From an uncultured Ruminococcus sp. (GTDB taxonomy: Bacteria > Bacillota > Clostridia > Oscillospirales > CAG-272): a stretch of DNA of 43,876 bases. Positions 24,560-31,989 of the stretch are shown piece by piece. Position 1 is the stretch's first letter. Every line of letters begins with the position of its first letter. The position numbers were made by a program, and so were the translations under genes. The stretch is taken from positions 1-43,876 of the forward strand of contig URUL01000008.1 of the NCBI GenBank assembly GCA_900551005.1, in the 5' to 3' direction. The notes under the pieces are model-generated. The model did not search any database, was not told the origin of the DNA, and saw nothing but the letters and a program-made list of their open reading frames with translations.

Positions 24560-25621
24560 TCAGAAGCCGTTGCGATTGAGATCGATCTTATTTTCGGCTA
24601 TATATTTGTCGATATCGGACTTACTGGGGATATATTCGAGATTGCCGTTTGCCGCACGGGCAAGAAGCGATACGATCTGTGCATATCTTGCGGCACGGAC
24701 CGGATGACGGCTCTTGAAAAATTCATATGCGAATGCGCCGATATAGATGGGGGAGAAAAACTCCTTGCCTTCCGAAGCGGTTTTCAGAGTATATGGCGCT
24801 TCGGCATACTCGTATGTATTGCCGTCATAAACAAATGACGTGCCCTTTTTGTTGATCACATAGAATTTTGCCTTTATCTTAGCGGAAAGCGAAATGATGG
24901 CGCGTACGGCCTTATCGGCGGTATCCGGGAAAAATCCCGTGAGAGCATATACCTCATCTTCCGAGATGATGAGCGTCTTGATATTTTTCAGGCTTTCAAG
25001 CGGGAGCTTCGACGTATGCGTATTGTACTCGAGAATAAGGTCGAGATTCTGCTCACACGCACGATTCAGTGCATAAACGGCGAGATCTTCATATTCCGTG
25101 CGCTTGACGATATGAATACGCTTTTCTTCCGTATCGTTTTTTTCTTCGGAGAGGTCGTCCTCTATGGAGATCTCTTCTTCTACCTCATGTGCCACGAGCA
25201 GAGGCTCCTGCGGAACGATCATTGCATCCGGATAGGCGGCAAGCGCATTATCGATATCCTCCTTGGAAATGAGCTCACCTACACCGCGCGAAACGTAGTC
25301 TGTATGTCCGCCGAGGTCATCGTACAGCGTGACGCTCATACCTGTCTGATAGCCTTGAACTGTTTCTATATTTTCGGTTATTATCCCGCACTTCTCATAA
25401 TAACGCAGGAGTCTTTCGCCGTTTGTGTCGGCTCCGAGCTTCGTGCAGAAGGCACATGATCCGCCGAGCTTAGCTATAGAGATCGCTGTGGAAACGCTCT
25501 GACCGAAAGCATGAAAACGGTAAGCACCGCCCTCGACGGTATTATCCGTCTTTTTCTTCGGATCTATTTTCATGCGCAGGTTCATGTAGCTGTTTCCTAT
25601 CACGAGAATTTTCTTATCCAT
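24560..25621 (-). CDS. PfkB/ribokinase-family protein with degenerate catalytic motif
   Basis: The N-terminal part matches carbohydrate kinases of the PfkB family: ILVIGNSYMNLRMKID, GGAYRFHAFGQSVSTAISIAKLGG, FCTKLGADTNGERLL. The usual C-terminal GAGD loop carrying the catalytic aspartate is replaced: residues about 280-290 read KTASEGKEFFS, with lysine or glutamate where the aspartate belongs. An acidic insert of about 35 residues (EVEEEISIEDDLSEEKND, about residues 143-160) is also unusual. Either the enzyme uses another residue or it is a non-catalytic binding protein. It leads the operon with ruvX and glyS. 353 residues. Confidence 0.82.
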   Translation of the reverse strand: MDKKILVIGNSYMNLRMKIDPKKKTDNTVEGGAYRFHAFGQSVSTAISIAKLGGSCAFCTKLGADTNGERLLRYYEKCGIITENIETVQGYQTGMSVTLYDDLGGHTDYVSRGVGELISKEDIDNALAAYPDAMIVPQEPLLVAHEVEEEISIEDDLSEEKNDTEEKRIHIVKRTEYEDLAVYALNRACEQNLDLILEYNTHTSKLPLESLKNIKTLIISEDEVYALTGFFPDTADKAVRAIISLSAKIKAKFYVINKKGTSFVYDGNTYEYAEAPYTLKTASEGKEFFSPIYIGAFAYEFFKSRHPVRAARYAQIVSLLARAANGNLEYIPSKSDIDKYIAENKIDLNRNGF

Positions 25622-25656
25622 AATAAAACGCCGTCCTTACTTGATTTATAAAATAT

Positions 25657-25685
25657 ATTTTATCATATTTACACAAACTTGTAAA
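25657..25685 (-). promoter_or_regulatory. Promoter of the pfkB-like/ruvX/glyS operon
   Basis: Minus strand: TTTACA (complement of 25680-25685), 17-bp spacer, TAAAAT (complement of 25657-25662), about 35 bases before the start codon. Confidence 0.75.
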
Positions 25686-25729
25686 TAGATATTTAAGTAA
25701 AAAGCCGATATTTTTCGGAAAAAACGGGT

Positions 25730-26344
25730 TCAGCTTTTAAAAAGCTTGCGAGCGAGGGGCAAAAGCACGGCACCGACCATATTTCCCGCCGTTATCACGG
25801 CAAGGCAGAGAAGGCTCTGTCCGTTTACCATACGGGCGGCGCAGAAATAAAACATATCCGCTACGCAGTGCTCGAATCCGCAGAGAATGAATATCGATAT
25901 GGATAGGAAAAGAGTAATGTATTTTCCGACGTCATGCGGTATATTCTTATACCCGTCCACGCCGAGAAACATGAGCAGATTGCAGAATATGCCAAGCACG
26001 AAAAGGCTCACAAGGCTGTCATCGAGCCGGGCTTGCGTGAAGGCGACGGCAGTCTCGTACACGGACATGCGAGTCAGATTCGTCAGAGCGGCGACAAGCC
26101 ATGTTCCCGCAAAGTTGCCTATCCATGTTATCGCAAGGATTATAAGATATGACGGCGGATTATCGAAGATATAGCCGTCCTTCCCCGTAAAAAGAAAGAA
26201 CCCGCAGGTGACCACCATAAAAAGTGCGAAAGTAAAGAGAAGTGCGCCGAGATTCTTATCGCTTATACGGCAGTACATGAATCCGGCTATACCCACGCAT
26301 ATGCCGGCAAAAACAGCTTTGATAAAAGCAGAGACGTATTTCAT
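25730..26344 (-). CDS. Formate/nitrite transporter (FNT) family protein
   Basis: Inner-membrane channel family that moves formate, nitrite or hydrosulfide. Seen: repeated hydrophobic segments (about six), with FAGICVGIAGFMYCRI at the N-terminus, an AITWIGNFAGTW segment matching the family's conserved WxGNxxG type motif, and CNLLMFLG plus CGFEHCVADMFYF, which resembles the FNT signature around the conserved histidine (GFEHxxANM). At 204 residues it is shorter than FocA or NirC (about 270). Start: GGGAGGAATAAA then ATG. It is divergent from the NahK-like gene. The ion is not determinable here. Confidence 0.87.
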   Translation of the reverse strand: MKYVSAFIKAVFAGICVGIAGFMYCRISDKNLGALLFTFALFMVVTCGFFLFTGKDGYIFDNPPSYLIILAITWIGNFAGTWLVAALTNLTRMSVYETAVAFTQARLDDSLVSLFVLGIFCNLLMFLGVDGYKNIPHDVGKYITLFLSISIFILCGFEHCVADMFYFCAARMVNGQSLLCLAVITAGNMVGAVLLPLARKLFKS

Positions 26345-26377
26345 TTTATTCCTCCCGATGATGCTTTCGATGTCAAT

Positions 26378-26406
26378 ATTTTATCATGGCGTATCGTTTT
26401 TGTCAA
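26378..26406 (-). promoter_or_regulatory. Promoter of the FNT gene
   Basis: Minus strand: TTGACA (complement of 26401-26406), 17-bp spacer, TAAAAT (complement of 26378-26383). Confidence 0.8.
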
Positions 26407-26442
26407 TATAAGCGAAAAAAAGGAAAAAGCGTTATTTTTTGC

Positions 26443-26471
26443 TTGCAAAAAGAGTGAAAATGTGATATTAT
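26443..26471 (+). promoter_or_regulatory. Promoter of the NahK-like kinase
   Basis: TTGCAA (26443-26448), 17-bp spacer, TATTAT (26466-26471), 33 bases before the start codon. The opposing FNT promoter begins only 37 bases away. Confidence 0.7.
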
Positions 26472-26503
26472 ATATAACGATAAAAATTTTTGTCGGAGGC
26501 AAC

Positions 26504-27586
26504 ATGAAAGATATATTGTTGATATGTCACCATTTTAATATAGCAGGAACCCCTATCGACGGCGTGGCAATCACGGAGGGGCTCATAAACCATACATACA
26601 AAATCACGACGGATGCCGGGAAAAGGTATATTCTTCAGAGGATAAATACCAATGTTTTCAAAAATCCCGATGAGCTTATGCAGAATATAGAAAATGTATG
26701 CAAATATATTTCTGCGCATGTGGAAGATCCCGAGCGCGAGTCAATGACAGTCATAAGAACGCGGGACGGCAGACCCTATTACCGATCGGAGAGCGGTGGC
26801 TGCTGGCGCGTATACAACTATATCGAGGGCGCAAGATCCATTCAGGCGGCGGAAAACGAGCTCTCGCTCTACTATGCGGCAAAAGCATTCGGAAACTTTC
26901 AGCGTTTACTTGGCGATTACGATGCGTCGACGCTTTTTGAAACGATACCGAATTTTCATAATACCGTAAGCCGTTTTGCGGATTTCAAGACCGCCGTGGC
27001 AAATGCTTCTCCCGAGAGAAGAGCGGAATGCGAAAAGGAGATAGAGCAGATATATGCGTTGGAGCCCTATGCTCACATGATCGTGGACGGACTTTCAGAC
27101 GGCAAGCTGCCGCTTCGCGTTACACACAATGATACGAAGCTCAATAACGTCATGCTTGACGAGGTGACCGGCGAGGGTGTCTGCGTGATCGATCTCGATA
27201 CCGTTATGCCCGGTTCACTCCTTTATGATTTCGGTGACGGTGTGCGTTTTGCCGCATGCAACAGCGCAGAGGACGAGCGCGACCTCTCAAAGGTATATCA
27301 CAGACTTGATCTTTTCGAGCAGTATACCCGCGGTTTCCTTGAGGGCATCGGAGAGAACATAACCGAAAATGAGCGCGATATGCTTCCTGTTTCGGTAGTT
27401 ATCCTCACCTACGAGCTGGTTCTTCGCTTCCTCGGAGACTATCTGAACGGCGACGTTTATTTTAAAGTTGCCGAGGGCAGACCGAAGCATAATCTTGAGC
27501 GCGCACGCGCACAGCTGAAGCTCACGCTCGATACGATATCCAAGCTTGATGAGATGAAAAAAATTGTTGAAAAGTATTCAAAATAA
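26504..27586 (+). CDS. NahK-like kinase (phosphotransferase, APH fold)
   Basis: Probable small-molecule kinase of the aminoglycoside-phosphotransferase fold, 360 residues. It looks closest to N-acetylhexosamine 1-kinase (NahK): ITEGLINHTYKITTDAGKRYILQRIN at the N-terminus, the Brenner motif THNDTKLNNVMLD with catalytic D210, and the metal aspartate in VCVIDLDTVMPGSLLYDFGD. NahK phosphorylates GlcNAc or GalNAc at C1 in salvage of host glycans. No lacto-N-biose phosphorylase or epimerase gene is nearby, so the substrate is not confirmed. Start at 26504 after CGGAGGCAAC. Confidence 0.83.
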   Translation: MKDILLICHHFNIAGTPIDGVAITEGLINHTYKITTDAGKRYILQRINTNVFKNPDELMQNIENVCKYISAHVEDPERESMTVIRTRDGRPYYRSESGGCWRVYNYIEGARSIQAAENELSLYYAAKAFGNFQRLLGDYDASTLFETIPNFHNTVSRFADFKTAVANASPERRAECEKEIEQIYALEPYAHMIVDGLSDGKLPLRVTHNDTKLNNVMLDEVTGEGVCVIDLDTVMPGSLLYDFGDGVRFAACNSAEDERDLSKVYHRLDLFEQYTRGFLEGIGENITENERDMLPVSVVILTYELVLRFLGDYLNGDVYFKVAEGRPKHNLERARAQLKLTLDTISKLDEMKKIVEKYSK

Positions 27587-27665
27587 TGGTATATGGGATA
27601 GAAAAAAGGCTGCGGCATAGGGTGTTACTCTAAAGGACCGTTTTACCTACCGCCAGAAAAAGCAG

Positions 27666-27694
27666 AAACCGCAGATTGATTTTCTGCGGTTTTG
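27666..27694 (+). terminator. Hairpin terminator after the NahK-like gene
   Basis: AAACCGCAG (27666-27674) pairs with CTGCGGTTT (27684-27692) around a 9-base loop, followed by only one more T. The next promoter overlaps the hairpin. Confidence 0.6.
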
Positions 27695-27703
27695 TGATAT
27701 AAT
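27676..27703 (+). promoter_or_regulatory. Promoter embedded in the preceding terminator
   Basis: TTGATT (27676-27681) lies in the terminator loop, with a 16-bp spacer to TATAAT (27698-27703). It would drive the leucine-rich-repeat lipoprotein after a leader of about 120 bases. Confidence 0.55.
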
Positions 27704-27829
27704 AGGAAGTGTGATTCAGACCATACATAAAGGAATTTTGATACGATAAGATCGAACGATAAATAAGAATTTGCAGGGGAATTGCATGAGAACAAGAAAG
27801 GTTGTTGTAACCATTTAGGAGGAACTGCA

Positions 27830-29899
27830 ATGAAGAAACACGTACTATTTTTACTTTTTATATTATGGAGCCTTGTGCTGATCTCCTGTGCCGGTCAAGA
27901 CGCAGATCAAGACACGGAGCAAGCATCTGAAGGGCTCGAAATGAAGCTTTCCGAAGATGGTACCTACTACGAGGTATCGGGAATTGGTGACTGCAAAGAT
28001 TCCCATATCGTCATTCCAAGCAAATACAAGGACATCCCTGTTACAAGAATCGGAGATATGGCTTTCTCAGTTTGCGATATCGAAAGCATCGTCCTTCCCG
28101 ACACTGTCACAATGATCGGGGATGGCGCATTCCTGAATTGCGCCATCGCAAGCATCATCCTCCCCGACACTCTCACAAGAATCGGGGATCGTGCATTTTA
28201 TTTGTGCCATCAACTCGAAGAGATCAACATTCCGAATTCCGTTACCCACATTGGCGAGCAGGCATTTGAAGAATGTACTTCGCTGACAAGTGTGACCATC
28301 CCCGCCTCAGTCACAAGCATCGGCGAGCAAGCCTTCTACCATTGCGATCAGCTAAACTCCGCAGAGCTTCTCTGCACGAAGGCAGACATAGGGGAAAGCG
28401 TGTTCGGGCATTGCTATGCGCTCCTTCAAGTCAAGTTTGCGGATGGCTTTACGCATATTCCCATTCGTATATTTGAATATTGTACCCAACTGAATGACGT
28501 AGATCTGCCCGATTCCCCGATCGATATCGGCGAATATGCATTCGCATATTGCGAGGCGTTGGAAAGCATCACCATTCCCGAATCGGTCACCACCATTGAA
28601 AACTGCGCTTTCAGTAATTGCAAAAGCCTTAAGAGCATCACCTTGCCGGATTCCGTAACCGAATTGGGAACGACTATTTTTCTCGAATGCTCCGCATTGC
28701 AAAGCGTCAAGCTCGGCAACTCCGTTCCCTATATCAGCGCAGGGCTTTTCTCCTATTGCACCTCGCTGACGAGCGTGAATATTCCCAACTCCGCAACACG
28801 GATCGATGGAGAAGCTTTTCAATACTGCACGTCACTCTCTACGCTTGACATTCCGGATTCCGTGCAGAGCATAGGCGTCGGCGCGTTTTGGGAGTGTATC
28901 TCGCTGCAAAGTATTGTCATTCCTCCATCTGTGACCGTGATCGAGCGCAATACGTTCTATTGGTGTGCTGACTTGACCGAGATCACGATCCCCGTTTCGG
29001 TAAAAGCGATCGATGAACTCGCATTTTGGTCCTGCGACGCCTTGGCTACGGTCTACTATGGAGGGGATCTTGCGGATTGGATGCGCATTTCCATAAACGA
29101 GTCCTACGCAAACCCCTTGCATATTGCCGCAAAGCTGTATATCCACGATACCCCCGTTACCGAGGTAACCGTTCCCGATGGCTTTGACAGCATTGGCGAT
29201 TACGTATTTGACGGTTACAAATGGCTTGAGAGCGTCACGATCCCCGACTCCGTGACCACTATTGGGAACGGCGCGTTCAGAGAATGTACTGCGCTGAAAC
29301 GTATTTCGCTGCCCGATTCGGTTACAACCGTGGGGTGGCATGCATTTTGGGACTGCACCTCGCTGTCCGAGATCGAATTTTCCAATACACTGCAGTATAT
29401 CAAGGAGGGCGCTTTCCGCGGAACGGCTCTGCAAAGCGTTGTCCTTCCCGATTCCGTGACCCTGATCGAAGGCGCCGCTTTTGATGGTTGCAAATTCTTG
29501 CAAAGCGTTATCCTGCCAAGTAAGCTGGATGCGTTGAGTGACAGCATATTCCTGAATTGTACTTCGCTGGAGCAGATCTACATCCCCGATACCGTGAAAA
29601 AGATCGGAAGCAGTGCTTTTATGGGTTGCACCTCGCTGCAAAGTGTCATCATCCCCGATGGCGTGACCATACTCAACAGCAGCGTCTTTTCGGACTGCAC
29701 CGCGATGACAAGCGTTACCGTCCCGCGTAGCGTAAGAACAATTGATACCTTGGCTTTTTGGAATTGTACCGCGCTTAATGAAATTCGCTATCCCGGTTCA
29801 ATCCAAGAGTGGAACGCCATTTCCAAGGGCACGTATTGGAACAAAGGCGTCCCCGCAGAAACGATCACCCCGATCCCATCGGCGGATGGTACCAATTGA
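27830..29899 (+). CDS. BspA-type leucine-rich-repeat lipoprotein
   Basis: A surface protein of 689 residues. The signal peptide ends with lipobox LISC (cysteine about residue 20), so it is likely lipid-anchored. About 20 tandem LRR_5 (TpLRR/BspA-like) units of 23 residues follow, each resembling IGxxAFxxCxxLxSVxIPDSVT, from roughly residue 65 to 665, interrupted near 420-455 by a non-repeat insert (YYGGDLADWMRISINES). BspA-like proteins bind host or other bacterial surfaces in some species; the ligand here is unknown. Start at 27830 after AGGAGGAACTGCA. The codon choice (CCC, GCG, TTG, CTG mix) differs from neighbours, suggesting acquisition. Confidence 0.92.
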   Translation: MKKHVLFLLFILWSLVLISCAGQDADQDTEQASEGLEMKLSEDGTYYEVSGIGDCKDSHIVIPSKYKDIPVTRIGDMAFSVCDIESIVLPDTVTMIGDGAFLNCAIASIILPDTLTRIGDRAFYLCHQLEEINIPNSVTHIGEQAFEECTSLTSVTIPASVTSIGEQAFYHCDQLNSAELLCTKADIGESVFGHCYALLQVKFADGFTHIPIRIFEYCTQLNDVDLPDSPIDIGEYAFAYCEALESITIPESVTTIENCAFSNCKSLKSITLPDSVTELGTTIFLECSALQSVKLGNSVPYISAGLFSYCTSLTSVNIPNSATRIDGEAFQYCTSLSTLDIPDSVQSIGVGAFWECISLQSIVIPPSVTVIERNTFYWCADLTEITIPVSVKAIDELAFWSCDALATVYYGGDLADWMRISINESYANPLHIAAKLYIHDTPVTEVTVPDGFDSIGDYVFDGYKWLESVTIPDSVTTIGNGAFRECTALKRISLPDSVTTVGWHAFWDCTSLSEIEFSNTLQYIKEGAFRGTALQSVVLPDSVTLIEGAAFDGCKFLQSVILPSKLDALSDSIFLNCTSLEQIYIPDTVKKIGSSAFMGCTSLQSVIIPDGVTILNSSVFSDCTAMTSVTVPRSVRTIDTLAFWNCTALNEIRYPGSIQEWNAISKGTYWNKGVPAETITPIPSADGTN

Positions 29900-30061
29900 T
29901 CGAGCTTGACAAGCAACGCATTTGACAAAGCAAACGATAAGCAGTATCATACCAAGGATGGAACGATATCAAGCGTTGGCATGAGTGAGAAGCTAAACGG
30001 TGCATTTGTAGCAGGGTTTTCTTTGTGTGAAAAGCTACGTGAGCCGAAGAAAAAGAAATAA
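29900..30061 (+). pseudogene. Coding remnant in frame with the LRR gene
   Basis: After the TGA of the LRR gene the same frame stays open for 53 codons and ends at TAA (30059-30061). The peptide SNAFDKANDKQYHTKDGT followed by SEKLNGAFVAGFSLCEKL and a lysine-rich tail looks like the C-terminus of a real protein, not random sequence. I cannot name its family. It may be the stump of a mobile-element gene left when the LRR block entered. No start codon with binding site is obvious. Confidence 0.45.
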
Positions 30062-30087
30062 ATAAATGCCAATTTATCGAGAAAATA

Positions 30088-30122
30088 AAAAAAGGTTCCC
30101 TTTACACAAGGGAGCCTTTTTT
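30088..30122 (+). terminator. Strong intrinsic terminator
   Basis: A 15-bp stem (30088-30102/30108-30122, one G-T pair), loop TACAC, ending in six T; it would work in both directions because of the A-run on the left. Confidence 0.85.
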
Positions 30123-30138
30123 GTTCAACTATGACTTG

Positions 30139-30167
30139 TCAATTTTCCTGACAAGCACTGCTTTTGT
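30139..30167 (-). repeat. 29-bp dispersed repeat, copy 2
   Basis: Reverse complement of 2556-2584 with one mismatch. Here the repeat forms a perfect hairpin CTTGTCA/TGACAAG with loop GGAAAAT on the minus strand. It follows the LRR block's terminator. The rest of 29900-30267 holds the remnant, the terminator, and an 11-bp hairpin at 30182-30215. Confidence 0.8.
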
Positions 30168-30181
30168 AGACATAAACGCGA

Positions 30182-30215
30182 AATACGGCATACCTTTTTC
30201 AAGATATGCCGTATT
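30182..30215. repeat. 11-bp hairpin
   Basis: AATACGGCATA (30182-30192) pairs perfectly with TATGCCGTATT (30205-30215) around a 12-base loop. No T-run follows. It may end transcripts of the anti-sigma gene weakly or be part of the adjoining dispersed repeat. Confidence 0.55.
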
Positions 30216-30267
30216 CTTGCAAAACTGTCCTTAAGAGTACGTTCCCATCGCCGCAGCCTTTTCTGCT

Positions 30268-30582
30268 TTATTTTTTCATTTCGTCATAAACATTTTTAAG
30301 TATTGAAGCCGCAAGCAGAGCCCCTATGGAACAAGCCAGCAGGATTCTCTTTATGCGTATTCTGCGCATGAGAGCATTATATTCGCCGATAGTATTTGCA
30401 GCTTGTTCGCAGATCTCGGAAGCTCTCTCCTGTTTTGCCTTGCTTGTACGGATGCTTTTAAGATATTTTCTGCAGCTCGGACATTCTTTTAAATGCCGGG
30501 CTACAAATTTCATTCCCTCTTCGCCAAGCGATTTTTCATCATAAAGCAGGATAAGATCGTGCATTACTTCACATGGTATCAT
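30268..30582 (-). CDS. Anti-sigma factor with zinc-finger (zf-HC2) domain
   Basis: A 104-residue single-pass membrane protein. The N-terminus has MIPCEVMHDLILLYDE and the zinc motif RHLKECPSC (H and two C about residues 30-37), typical of ZAS anti-sigma factors. A transmembrane helix lies about residues 79-95 (RILLACSIGALLAASIL), with a very short outside tail. It overlaps the sigma gene by 14 bases, so translation is coupled. The small outer segment suggests that signals are sensed through another partner or in the membrane, which is inference. Confidence 0.86.
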   Translation of the reverse strand: MIPCEVMHDLILLYDEKSLGEEGMKFVARHLKECPSCRKYLKSIRTSKAKQERASEICEQAANTIGEYNALMRRIRIKRILLACSIGALLAASILKNVYDEMKK

Positions 30583-31066
30583 TTTTGATAGCCTCCTTTA
30601 AAACGTTTTTGGCTCTGTAAAATATTACTTTTGCCGAATTTTCCGATATGCCGAGTGTAGACGCTATTTCCGAAAATGGAAGATCTGCATATATTCGCAG
30701 AAAGACGACATCCTTGTAGTTTTTCGGCAGGGCTTTGATAAATTTATTGACCTTTTCCGCGGCGAGCTTTTTTTCAAGTATTGCATAAGGCTGAGCGGAA
30801 GAATCGTCATCACTTGTTACAAGAAGGTCGATATCTACCGTTTCGATCTTGCTCTTTCGCAGATATTTGAAATATACATTTTTTGCTATCGCGGCAAGAT
30901 AGGTGAAAATACTGCTGTTTCCCTTGAATCTATGGAAAGAAAGATATGCCTGAAAAAATGTTTCCTGTGTCATTTCTTCACACAGGTCGTGATTATGACA
31001 GACTTTATAGAGAAAAGAATATATGCGCGGATAATATTCTTTATATAGTTTTTCAAATTCATTCAT
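30569..31066 (-). CDS. ECF-type RNA polymerase sigma factor
   Basis: Extracytoplasmic-function sigma factor, 165 residues. Region 2 is visible at FEKLYKEYYPRIYSFLYKVCHN and CEEMTQETFFQAYLSFHRF; region 4 at LPKNYKDVVFLRIYADLPFSEIASTLGISENSAKVIFYRAK. Start at 31066 after GGAGAAAGGAGATATAGC. Partner of the downstream anti-sigma gene. The target genes are unknown; the nearby lipoprotein and ABC genes are candidates by position only. Confidence 0.93.
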   Translation of the reverse strand: MNEFEKLYKEYYPRIYSFLYKVCHNHDLCEEMTQETFFQAYLSFHRFKGNSSIFTYLAAIAKNVYFKYLRKSKIETVDIDLLVTSDDDSSAQPYAILEKKLAAEKVNKFIKALPKNYKDVVFLRIYADLPFSEIASTLGISENSAKVIFYRAKNVLKEAIKNDTM

Positions 31067-31141
31067 CAGCTATATCTCCTTTCTCCTTTTTACAGGTATT
31101 ATAAACCGCAAATATAACCTCAAAATGTACGCGATGTAAAT

Positions 31142-31978
31142 TTATTCTCCTCTGTACAGGCTTTTCAGAAGAGATATTTCCGATGCATATCCTTCAAGCT
31201 CATTGGGCGTTTCGAGTATGAAAGGCAGTCCCCGCAGAGCCGGATGGTTGATTATTCTTGCCAACGCTTCCGTGCCTATCATGCCGTCTCCTATTTTCGC
31301 ATGCCTGTCCTAATGGGAGCGAAATCCGTGCTTGCTGTCATTGAGATGAACTGCCTTCAGGCGAGAAAGTCCTATTACTCTGTCAAATTCCGAGAGAACA
31401 CCGTCGGGGTCATTGACAATATCGTATCCTCCGTCGTAGATATGACACGTATCAAGACATACGCCGAGCTTTTCGTCCTTTTCCACGCGGTCGATTATCT
31501 CCCGCAGTTCTTCAAATTTTCCGCCGATCTCGGAGCCTTTTCCGGCCATCGTTTCGAGCAGGACAACTGTCGTCTGCTCGGGGGCGAGAAGTTCGTTCAG
31601 CATATCTGAAATCTGTGCGATTCCCGTTTCCGTTCCTTGCCCTGTATGGGAGCCGGGATGGAAATTATAGTAGTTTCCCGGGGTATATTCCATGCGCTTC
31701 AGATCATCTCGCATGGTACTTTTGGCAAATCGGCGCAGCGTTTCGTTTGCGGAGCATGGATTGAGTGTATACGGCGCGTGAGCCACAAGCTTTTTTATGT
31801 CGTGCTCTGCCGCAAGGGCAAGAAAGCCCGCAACATCGTCTTCATTGATCGCTTTCGCCGCTCCGCCTCTCGGATTTCGCGTGAAAAACGCAAATGTTCC
31901 CGCACCTATACTGACGGCGTTTTTTCCCATCTCGAGATAACCCGCAGAGGAGGAAAGATGGCATCCTATTCTAAGCAT
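31142..31978 (-). pseudogene. nfo: Endonuclease IV, interrupted by in-frame TAG
   Basis: Apurinic/apyrimidinic endonuclease of base-excision repair. Seen before the stop: LRIGCHLSSSAGYLEMG, LVAHAPYTLNPC, NFHPGSHTG, CLDTCHIYDGGYD and AVHLNDSKHGFRSH, covering most zinc ligands. A TAG (minus strand, 31310-31312, codon 223) follows, and the same frame continues DRHAKIGDGMIGTEALARI to a normal end at 31142 (HPALRGLPFILETPN). In Firmicute homologues the interrupted position is usually lysine (K in KDRHE). Read through, the gene is 278 residues, normal. The metal ligand histidine in DRH lies after the stop, so the short product would be inactive. It follows the ABC gene by 11 bases. Confidence 0.9.
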
Positions 31979-31989
31979 AAATTTTCCTT

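Noticed and set aside
27900..29850. Tandem repetition suggesting a CRISPR or satellite array
   Set aside because: The periodicity is 69 bases and follows the protein repeat; the DNA repeats are not identical and have no unique spacers.
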